From NCBI GenBank assembly GCA_914767715.1, contig OU612067.1:23100162-23164161 (forward strand): a stretch of DNA of 64,000 nucleotides, written 5' to 3'. Source of the DNA: Membranipora membranacea. Its lineage: Eukaryota > Bryozoa > Gymnolaemata > Cheilostomatida > Membraniporidae. Below, one piece after another: positions 13,201 to 25,200 of the stretch; within the stretch, counting starts at the first letter, position 1, and every line of letters starts with the position of its first letter. The translations under genes and the position numbers were made by a program. The notes beneath the pieces were generated by a model, which had not been told where the DNA came from, searched no databases, and worked only from the letters and a program-made list of their open reading frames with translations.

Positions 13201-16200
13201 GGCCTATTGTGGTAATGGTCTAACTGCTCCCAAGACATTCAGCTCTGCATCTCACTTCATGTGGGTTGAGTTTGTATCCGACTCTAGCCAGGATACCAGT
13301 GGTAACTTCAGAATCTCCTATGAAGAGGTGAGTACAGTCTTCATTAGAGCCAGACAAAATTGTGTCTGCAAATCGGACATATATAACTTATACTGCACTG
13401 TGTGCTGATGCCTACTATATTTAATTATCTCGAAATTTAGTACAAAAGTAGTGGTACTGAACCTATGCTATCTATCGGTGAACTTTATTATTTTGATGAA
13501 GAGTTTGTTCCCTTGCCCATTCAACCAAGAGGCTGCTATGCTGTGCATGTAGACTAATTGAGAGGGAAAGTATTGTATATAACAAGTTGTAATCTCCACA
13601 GCCGAGCAGAAGCAGCAAGCAAGAAATCTCAAATGAATGTCTTGCTAAAATATGGAGCATCCCCCTTCCATTATTGTAATTATCGCAAAGTTGAAAAATT
13701 CCATTTACTTTCTGTAGAAATCAGTTGTGTGTGGAGGACATTTGCTTGTACCTGATGATGATAATTTCGTGGGTTCAGTTTCATCTCCTGGATTTGGCGA
13801 AAACAACTACCCCCACAATGCTGACTGTGTGTGGATCATAACTGCTCCATCTAATGCCAGAATTCAACTTGACTTCCCAACATTCGACTTAGAAAATCAT
13901 GTCACGTAAGTTAGCTTGTAATTTGTGTTGGGCTTGGGCAGTCGAATTTCTATCTTGCTGTGTTTACCAATTCTACAAATGTTTTACAGCTCCCCGGCAT
14001 CGCCATTCTGAAATTCATAAGTCATTTTTGGTATCTTTGAATTTGACTTGCTAGATAAGCAATCTTGATATGTGATGACGTTTACTTACAATGGCATTCA
14101 ATATCTGATACTAAATAATTGACTGCATCACTTAGTAAATCATAGGCCTTGTTTATTCAACAGTGTCTTGGGTAATTGGAGGTAAGAATTCTAACTACTT
14201 TTCTTTATTTTGGTCGTGACGTGAATGATATTTTATTCAGCATGGTTTTAATACGCTCCTTTTTTCGCCATTCTTCTACAGCTTCAATTTTATAATGCTT
14301 GATTGTGATTCATTCAACCCAAGTACAGCATGTTCGACAAGACCTCGAATCAACCCTTGACCTCTCTAATCTACAAAACATGAATACTCTATTAAATTTC
14401 ATTTGTAGCTGTAACTATGACTACCTTGATGTAAGGGATGGGGGTACTGAGAACAGCCCTTCATTGTCTAAGATCTGTGGATCAGATAGAATATCTACCA
14501 TTAGGAGTACCTCCAATGTGATGAGACTTAGACTTGTAACTGATGATTCCGTTGGTAAGGGAGGATTCAACATCACCTATAAGAAAGGTTAGTTGGGTTG
14601 TATATCTCCAGGTATCACCTGTCAAAGAGAAGAATATTAGTTTGTTATTTGTTTTCCTTTGATCCCCTGATTGCGGGTACAAACTTTGATATTGAACTTT
14701 GGTCACGACCAGATTTTTGAGCTAACCCCTAACGGAAGGAAAATTATTAACCAAGCTGGTTACATGACCCAAAGGCTGGCAGGCCAGTCTTCCAGACACC
14801 ACCACAGTCACCGGGATTCAAACACAGGATGACTTGCATGAAAAACCCGCACTTCACCAATTGAGCTACGGCTGGTCTTATAAACATTTGTGCATATTCT
14901 CATAATCTTCGTTTTCTCTTTACAGATAATTGTGGAGGTACTATCATTGGAGCCAGTGGACTCATACAATCACCACTGTATCCCACAAACTACCCCAACG
15001 GAGCAGACTGTGAGTGGTTCATACAGGGACCTACTGGTCACTTCCTGCACATCAACTTCACACAGTTCCAGCTGAGTAATCAGTTCCAGCCTGATAACTG
15101 TACTGGACAGGATAGCCTCAGCTTCTACAACAGAGACAGATTTGGTAATAATATTAACACTCAAACATTTTCATTCATAGACCCTGCGCTAATCCATTGC
15201 GCAGACATTTCAAAGTGAAATTGGCCCTACCAATCGCAGCGGTCCATGCAGTTTCCCTCAAACTATTGCTGTGTCACCTTGAAGCCACTGCTGTTTATTT
15301 TGGTAATCTTTGAAGAGACGTGAGGCTGGCTACAAAATATTTGTAGTTCTTTGTATACTTTTCACCAAAGAGTCAACCAAATGCTTTCTTTGTTGTAGGG
15401 AATACTACTGATATGATAGGGAGTTATTGCGGTAGAAGTGCACCCGCGGACATCAGAACGGCTGATAGCAGAGCTTACATAAACTTTAAATCTAACTCTA
15501 ATGATAACTACCCAGGATTCTCACTGAACTTCTATGCCAGCATTGAGAGTAAGTAAAGATCATGAATTTGTCAGGACAAGATTGAATTACATAGCCTAAA
15601 CCTTGTTTGGTTTCTATTTGGCATAATGTAGATTTTGAATGAAAAAGACCGCCTCACAAATCTGTTCTCTCCAAATCTTAGCTACAGTACTACCCAGCCC
15701 CAGAAATATTATGCCAGTATGTGCAGCTACAAATAAAACGCTTTTGTCGTAATACAACTTCTACTCTTTAATTTAGGTTGTGGCGGACAGCTAACAACAC
15801 CTACGGGGTCAATCCAATCACCTAACTACCCAGGATATTATCCACACTCAAGAATATGTACATGGTTAATTACTGTACCTTACGGCAAAAGGATCACACT
15901 GACCTTCGCTGATTTCAACATCGAGGTTCACAGCAACTGCTTCTATGATTATCTTGAGGTAATCAATTTTATATGGTGATCTCTAGCATTAGCCAAAACA
16001 ATGATGTTTCAAAATCCAGTCCAGATTGTTTAGCCACAGATTCGTTCATACTCCTCCAATCTTTACAAACACAGTGTTTCTAACAGTGTATACAAAATTA
16101 CATGCATGGTAATTTCAAACATGAAATGAAAAATAAGATTGGAGACAGTTTGTGATCACAAAAAACCTTCTGTATACAACACTTGGTATTGGTTTGTAGG

Positions 16201-19200
16201 TTAGAAATGGTCAATTGGAGAGATCACCTGTATTAGGCCGATACTGTGGTAATAACACAGCGCAGACCGTCGAATCAAGTGGTAACAAAATGAAGATTCA
16301 GTTCAGAAGTGACGGCAGCGTCAGCAATGGAGGATTCAGAATTACTTACACATCAGATCAAGATGCAGGTTGGTTAACACCTTTACAGTGTGCTGAAGTC
16401 GTATTATAGCTTCTTTTTCAGGACTTGCCTAAACTACTTGTCACTCTATCGATGCTCACCCGTTCTTGTTACAACAGATTTATGAATACCATGGAATAAC
16501 CGCAAGAGCCCTGTATTTCAACTTTATTTGCAGTTTGCGGAGGACTTATAAATCCATCATCAGGGGACGTTGGATACATTGTAACGCCTGGATATCAAGA
16601 GACCATTATGCCAAATGGTGACTACAATCTCACAGGTGTGTAAAATGTGCGACAACATCTCAGCTGAGATCTACATTATCTGTGTTAGACTGAGGAATGT
16701 CTCACATTTAACAGCTAACACCTTCCAAATGCATTCCAATCTATTTTTATCTCAGAGGCCCCATTTTTGTTTTGTTTGGCTAGATATGTTTAATATGAAT
16801 TTTTGGCATCTCATGAATACTCAAAAATGAAATATTTGTCAACAATAAACAGCAGTCCCTTAGTCCTTATGACAAAAGTTCTGTTTAATGGTCCTATATA
16901 ACCAGGTCTTACTCGAAGACTAGTAATTGTATTACATTTATCAGTGTTGTGATAAGACTGTTGCTATTTTTCTTACTCTTTGATCCGTTGGCCAGTGATT
17001 TTTCTATACAAAAGTTAATTTGATTAAAAATTCAAAAGATCTGTCATATATATATATATTTGATTCATTTGCAGGCCAGTATCCCAATTTGCTGCAGTGT
17101 GAGTGGGTGATCGAAGGAGCCACTGCTTTGAACCAATCTGTCATTCTCAAATTTGAGCCAGATAGATTCAAACTCGAGCACGATGGCGAATGCCGATACG
17201 ATTTTCTGTTAGTTCACGAAGGTGAGTTTGAAACAGTGATTATCCATCTCCAAATGTCTTTTTTAAAATGATCAGGATCCACATGACTCAAAGCTACACA
17301 TCACTTGGATGGGTGGTTTTTAATCCGCATGGCAGAGTGCTAAACAATAGTTTGTGTCTTTGTAGGCATAACATCTACTGGTCGAGACGTAGGCAGATTC
17401 TGTAGTAATCTAACCAACAATGTACCCCGAGTTGTATCTGTTCCTGGTAATCAAATGTGGTTAGCCTTTGCTTCAGACGTGTCCGTTCAACACGAGGGAT
17501 TCAACATCACATATCAGTTTGCACGTAAGTCTAATTATCATCCCTCGTATCAAGTTTTTGTTTCATCCTACAAATTGTAAATTGTAAAACCAGGGTCTTT
17601 TTGCGTCAACTTGCAGACCCAGTACTGCTCATTTCGCCCTCATGGATGCTCTCCGCTGAGAGTTACAAATTTATAGGTGTTAATCTAGGCTGAGTTCCCC
17701 AAATAATAAGATCAGATGTTTTGGTGTTAGTATGATTTCTATTGTTTTTTGTGTTTCAGCATGTGGTGGCGTCTTGCAGAGTGACTCAGGAGTTATAACT
17801 TCAGCCAATTACCCAAATAATTATGACCATGATATAGGCTGTGCCTGGGAGATCATTGCGGAGGATGGTGCTCAAATCGAGGTAGGGAGCAAAGATTTGA
17901 ATGGAAAATTAACATTTTGCAAAATTGTTGTATACTTTGGAGTTGGCCCTCTTTGATTCACAGAAGCTGATATGCGTGTCTGTAATAGAGCACAGTCCAT
18001 GTAGACTAGTGTCTAAAAATTTACTTTGAAGTCTTGTATGTCATCCTTGATTGGCTAACCAACTATATACATATTAGGGTGCAAAGGTCATTACCTTCCT
18101 TTCATTGCTTCACCTCTGATCATGTGACAGTGGAGCTCAGAATATCAAAGAGTCCTATCGAGATGATTTTTCATCAACAGAGTTTTTTATATTTTTACCA
18201 GCATTTGAGGATTCGTTTCTTAGCTATGCTATGAGTCTGACACTAATTGATAATCACAACATCAGTTAAAAGTATCTTCCATTATCAAATGATTCCAAAA
18301 AATAATCATGAACTGACACGTGACTCAGCTTAATTTAGGGAAGAGTATACCAATCTGTTTGTTTCCTGCGCTCACCTTTTCTTGGACATGAAACACGTGA
18401 TTTCAATACATTTTTACATATCCCCTTCTTCTTACATTTTCAGCTCACGGTTGATAGTTTCAATCTAGAGAGCAGTACAAAATGTGAGTACGACTACCTA
18501 GCAATCTTTAATGGAGGCTCACATTCATCACCTCGCATAGCCACCCTGTGCCAGAGTAGCTCCGCTGGAAATCAGTACATCTCAGCAACTAACCGACTCA
18601 GACTGGAATTTGTGTCAGATTACAGCGCCAGCGGAAGCGGCTTTTCTCTCTCCTACAGAGTCAGGCAACAAGGTAAGTCGTTAACGATTTTTCGTTGGTA
18701 CATCAAATCTTCTACTTGGTTTGTGTCTGTAAGGTGATGCCGCTTTGTGTTATTTCTTACAATGCTATTCTATGATTTAAATTTTCAAATTTAGAGCGAA
18801 TCATGCCTTTTCGAAGGGCATTAGAACAAGACTTTTCCTTCTGGTGGGTGAATGATAATACACAATCGGGGTATGGAGACGCCTAGCTGATGTGTTGGCT
18901 CTGATTGGTTGGCGGATTGGTGGTTCACCAGTCAGAGCCAACACATCGGCATAGATGGGCCCTGGCAGGAAGTGGCTATACACGGCTTTTTGAAAGGGTA
19001 CATACATTCTAAATCGGCATCATGAGACAATCTTCAACTTTTTGTTACAGGCTGTGGAGGCGTATTTACTGATCTTGCTGGAAACATTTCTTCACAGAAC
19101 TACCCAGGAAATTATCCCCACAATGTAGAATGTTACTGGGACATTATGCTTCCTGCGGGTTATACAGTCATCATGCAGAACAATGGTACATTTGATATTG

Positions 19201-22200
19201 AGTCTGGGGGTTCAACAGCAGACTGCTTCTATGATTACATTGAGTTCTTCAATGTAGACAGTGATGGAGTTGAGGTGAATATATTTGTTAGAAAAGGATG
19301 TTTCTTGTCCTCTTCAGAATCAAATAAGTTTTTTCTGATACAAACTGAAGGGAAGCTTGCAACTTACACACCAACTTACGACTACCTTCAGTCACACTGA
19401 CATTTTTGCCGCAGAAGCCTTAATTCATTTCCAATGCATAGATGAACATGCTTTTACTGTCGGCAACCAGGGGGTCCTTCACTTAGAATGAGGGACTATG
19501 GTTATAAAGCCAAATCATTGCTGTTTTGTTTGTTCAATTAGGCTCAATTGTTCCCAAATTAATCACTGAAAAGATGAATAGTTTCATGAAGACCTCTAGC
19601 ATGTCATGCTCACTCCGCAAGGAGCTTATTTGATTCTCACTGTGGCAGTTTTTAATTATAATACTCCTAGGCTGCTTATTTGCATAGTCATCGTTTTTTT
19701 TATAGACAAGAATTGGGGACCAAAAATATTGTGGCACAACACCGCCGCCAATCCAAACTTCCTCTGGTAATCACATGAGGGTCAAGTTCAGATCAGATCC
19801 TTGGACTAACGGACAAGGATTCAATATGAAATGGACAGCCGGTGTGTAACTTATCTCGTTTCAACTTTTGACTTTTATCTGGCACAATTACTTGCTTAGG
19901 TAGACAGCATGATTTGACAGCTTGATTCATAAACATAATGTCTGGCTAAAGTTTCATTACGTTTTATGGTGAATGTAGCAAATGTGTCTGTTTTGTTTGG
20001 TGGTATCTCCCTGACCAAACAGAACAGAGCCATCACAATGGCTAGGTGAATGGTGATATAAAATAGTTCAGATATGTAAAAATATCCAGCACAATGAGTG
20101 AGGCAATAGTCTGGAGCAAATCATTTGAATTCTATTACTCGTATTCAGTTAATATAGCTATAGCATTCCCTTCTGTTACAAGATCAACTGATTTGTATCT
20201 CAAGATTAAATTGGCCCATCTGAGTATTGTTGACCTTTGTGACAATCCTAATGTGTTCCAGGTTCTGGATTAATCTTCTCTCCTGGTTATCCGAACAACT
20301 ACCAGCACCATCTACTTTGTGATTACGTTATAACTGCGAGACAAAATCAGTTTGTTGTTTTACAGTTTGATGAATCAAACTTCAGAATTGAGGGTAAGTC
20401 AGTCGATAAACAATGTTGATTAAGTATTACTTTGTTGAATTTTACCAACCATAAGAGGCTATCTTGGGAGCGCAAGTGGTGCAATTGATAGAGCATGGGT
20501 CGAGAGGTCTTGTTTTCAATCCCCGGCGGATCTTTGTTATGTCAGGAAAAGCATCCGACCCCAAATGCTCCTGTGCCCCTACAGAATCCACTCTAGACCC
20601 GTACTGAAAAAGAAACCAAACAAATTTAAGGTTTCTCATATGGCATCACAGGGTTTCAAGACTATAATAAGAAGCTTTCTATGTTAAATAGATTGATCCA
20701 TCTGACTTGCAGGATGGATAAATGTAGCTCATTGATAGTTTTTTTTTTTAGCTTCAAGTAATTGTCAGTATGATTCAGTCGAGATATTTGAGGGCTCAGA
20801 AAATGGAACCAGCAAGGGACCTTTCTGTGGTCTCACCGCACCAGAGCCCGTAGCTACTCGTGGCTCTATGATGATAAGATTCAAGTCAGACAGTGACACT
20901 TCGGATGATGGATGGAAGGCTACCTATGTCAAATCAGGTAATTGTAGAGAAAAGTGCCGGTTGTCTGCTGTGACTACTCTGATCAAACTTAGAGACCATC
21001 GAGATTCATAGACACCAGGCTCACAGAAAAAAGTTATTGGAATCAATATCAAAGTTATACATAATAGAATCAAAAGCGGTAGCCATTGTGTTGTCAAAAA
21101 AAGTAGTACTGGTAGTGTGTAGCTCCACATTTTCACGTAAATTAAAAATATTTTCAATTTGTTATTAAGCAATTCTTAGTAAGAAAACATTGGTCTTAAT
21201 GGCTAGTGTCTCATTACTTTGGCTTATCATGAAAGCATTAGGAGTTCAACTTTTTCAAAGCGGCAATGATAACACGCTCGAATAAGATGCTTTCCATTGT
21301 TACAGACTGCGGCGGTTACCTGAATGATTCATCTGGTTTATTGAAGAGCCCGACACACCCGGTTGACTATCATCATAACCTGAACTGTACCTGGTTGATT
21401 GAGGTGTCGTCTGACCAGGCTGTCAATCTGAGGCAAGTTTTATTTACGCTGTTTGAACTATGAGCACAACAACACAAACATCGCAGTTTCTGGTTTTCTC
21501 TTTGAAGATTCCAAAGTAATGAAAAAGTTTCACATTTTAGATTTGAGGAGTTTGATGTTGAATCAAGCGTTAATGGCAACTGCCAGTATGATTACCTAGC
21601 TGTATACGACGGTACAACTGTAGATTCGTCCAACTTGATTGGTCGATATTGTGGTGACGTGTTACCTGACAATGTGAAGTCTACGTCTAACACCATGACC
21701 GTTCAGTTCAAAACAGATGGTAGTGTGGCAAAGGGTGGATTCAGGGCAGTCTATCAGGAGACTCATGGTAAGATATGATGCCAGAAATATAGAGGGCTAC
21801 TTATGAGACCTGCATATCTACTTGTCACATTGACATACGATTTGGGAGTTACATAACCACTTTTCAATCTTCTGGTAGAAATGCTGTTGGAGCTTCAATG
21901 AAATTGTTGGTCAGAAAGTTTACAAAAGTGTTTTAAAAATTCATTGTGGCAGATTTTTCCATGAACAACTTCATCAAATGAATCATCCCATAGCTTAAAC
22001 CACTGCTGCCACACAGCCAAATATGTGTTTATTGAATTATGTATAGCTCAGAACTAATAAATTGAGGCTGCTATTTCCACATTGTCACCTAATGAGCGAA
22101 TAATTTGCACAAACTGGTTGTCGAAATTAGGGTATGAAATTGATTATCTACTTATCTTATCTTATCTTACTGGTGGAAATTAATGACTTCATCAGCTTGT

Positions 22201-25200
22201 GCCTAAATTTCATGCCCTGATTTTGAAGATCAGTTTGTGCGAATTTTTTGCCCATTAAGTGACAATTCCAGATTAAGTCTCAATTAGTTAATATGGAGCT
22301 ATACAGATTTCAATGAGCACAAATTTGCCTGAGTGGCAGCAGTAGCTAAAGGGTAAATCGTTTGAGCATTAACATGTTACTGTTGTAGGCGAGGCTCAGG
22401 GATGCGGAGGTAGACTTAACAACACAAGTGGTAACATCACACCAGTAATCGGCTCAGATAGCATGTACCTGCCAAATCTGGATTGTGTGTGGACTATAAC
22501 TGTACCAGATAACAAGGTCATAGCTATTAACTTGACCTAGATTGTTATAGAGTCTGGCAGTAGCTCTGATAGTGGATGTGAATATGATGGCCTTGAGGTG
22601 AGTTATTGTGACCAAGGATTCAGGCCAAAAGCAGTGCTATAAGTGGACTCTTTTTGTTGTGGGTACTCTAACTCTAACTCTCTGGGTTAAAAGTTGTTTT
22701 GAGAAATATTTGCTTTTTCTAGATCAAACTATGCAGAAATATAGATGTGTAATAGTATGATTGATTTCTTGTCCAAAGAGACAACTTCACACTGTTTTGC
22801 GCAGAATCCAGTGTGGACTGTGTTCTAAAGATTCCCCTTCTATTTTTTTTGTTGGAACTCAGTTCCCACCAGTTCCCACTCACTCAGAACTCATAAGTCA
22901 TAAATCGAGTTGATGCTGTTGCTAACTCATCACCCAGAGAAGTTTATGCAATGTATTGTTGACTTGAAGTTTTTAAAAACAAGTGAATTTGCCATGATTG
23001 TATACATGATGTACAAGTTGCGCATGTATCTGCATACGAAGATAAAAGTGGCATAGCATATTCCCAAGGTGACATCGTTTTTATAATTCAAAATTAGCTG
23101 AGAGATGGAATGACAGCACAAGATCAGAAGCTGACGACTAATATATGTGGTACTTCAGCAGACAGATACTTCACCTCCTCTTCTAATATGCTCAGAGTCA
23201 GATTCTACTCAGATCCCTCCATATCTGGTTCTGGATTCAACTTCGCCTATTCTGCTGTAGATCGTAAGTAGTGATTACTTATTTATCTGCTCAATCGATG
23301 CTGAAATTATATCTTTGGATCGGCAAATATTATCACATCTAGTTGAACATCAAGTTTTTCTGTAGTAGAGCTCATACCACCAGCACAGGGCAGCACCTGC
23401 GCTGTAAGTATTCAGTTTGTGTTAGAGAGTTAGCAGCCCTAACTTCATATACTGGACTTGCTCTATTGGGTTTCGTTGTTCAATTTATTGACTTATATTA
23501 CAGCACTATGTGGAGGAATTAGAGAGGCATCGGTCAATGCTTCTGGTACAATTCAGTCACCAAATTACCCACAAGGCCCTAGCGGTACACCTGTCAACTG
23601 TAGATGGGTTATTGGAGCACCTGTTGGTAAACAAGTAAGACTTACTGTCACCAACATGGCCATAACTGGAGACTGTAAAGAAAATTATCTTCAGTTCAGA
23701 GATCAGCCTCTCACCACTCAGGTAAATCATGAATATGCCTTTATCTTCAAAAGTAGGAATTGAAGGCTTGAATGGAAAGATCTCAGTACATGAAAAAAGA
23801 AGAAATTTTTGAAAGAAAATTGGGTTTTTTATATTGCAGTTTCTGTTATCTATCACTGCCATGGCTAAGTTGCCGATTTGAGTTGAACAATAACTGAAAT
23901 TCAATCTACTGACATATGCACTCATGTCATAATATATGTGTACATTTAGCTTTGGATGTTTCGTAACCCCTCAATCTGTTGTATATCTTAGGTTGGCACA
24001 GGGCAGAGTATTCCTCATTGTGGAACAAAACTCCCACAGTCTTTCGACTCATTTGGAAGAGAAGTGCAAGTCAACTTCAAGTATGGAGAGACCACATCTG
24101 GATTCACAGGATTCAGGCTAGAGTATACTGTAGCAGGTAGGTTATAATGAGTTACCGATGTTCAAATTAAGGTTTCAGATTTTCCTTTGATTGACAAATG
24201 AAAACACCCAATTTTTATGACTGCATTTTAAGCATTAGTCTAGTTATCAAATGTTGTCAATTTCAGACTGTAATCGCCTGTTCACTCAGATGAATGGTAG
24301 AATCACTAGTCCTGGATGGCCTGCTAGTTATTCTAGTAATGTAGACTGCTATATGAACATCAGCCTGCCAGCCAATTCCAACAACAGGATAGCTATCTAC
24401 TTCAATGCCTTTAGTATTGAGGCTCATGCCAACTGTGAATATGATTATCTAGAGGTGAGTTGCAAAGCAGGACGCTAGGGCTGTAGTATGTTATCTTCAG
24501 CCTTTTTGGAGTGGGTCATCCCCTCATGAATGATGGGAAGATGTTTCCTAATAAGAAAATTTACAAATGGATAGTTATTACAAAAATATCATGCGAGAAA
24601 TATATACCGGTATCTTAGTTGGACGATGTGTTAGCTTCGATTAGCTCTGAATTCAAATCAGATAAAAGCAAAACCGTTGGCTAATCCTAGGACCATCTAT
24701 TGATAGTTGATAGATTGATATTTATAGTTTTTTAAGAATTTATGAACTCATAATTGTACAGGTGTTTGATGGACCGCTAGCTATTGATAGTGCAAGAACA
24801 GGCAAGCACTGTGGCAGTAGCGTTCCAGGCCCACTGCTATCCACCGGAACAGATATGGTGCTACATTTTGTGACTGATAGCAGCGTACATGTCGAGGGAT
24901 TTGACATAACATATGTAGCTAGTCAGAGTGGATGCGGAGGAACAATAACTTCTATAACTGGAGGCTTTGCCAGTCCAACTGCCAGAGATCCTGGTAAGTT
25001 TTCACTTTCAACTTTAATTGGTGATAACGCTGCAGTGACCGTAACAGTAACATTCACTTATTGTCGTAATGTCTCACGGTCTGACTTAACTTTCAGCTAA
25101 GCTCATTGTAGAGTTGAGTCATTGCTAAGTTGAGTTGAGTCATCATTAGCTTTAGTGCGGTAAGGCTTTCTAGGTTAAAATAAAGGTCAACTAAGTAGGC

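Noticed and set aside
23366-23403. Possible 38-nt mini-exon (LELIPPAQGSTCA) between CUB21 and CUB22
   Set aside because: It has acceptor and GTAAGT donor but breaks the phase; direct joining of 23263 to 23504 is in frame.
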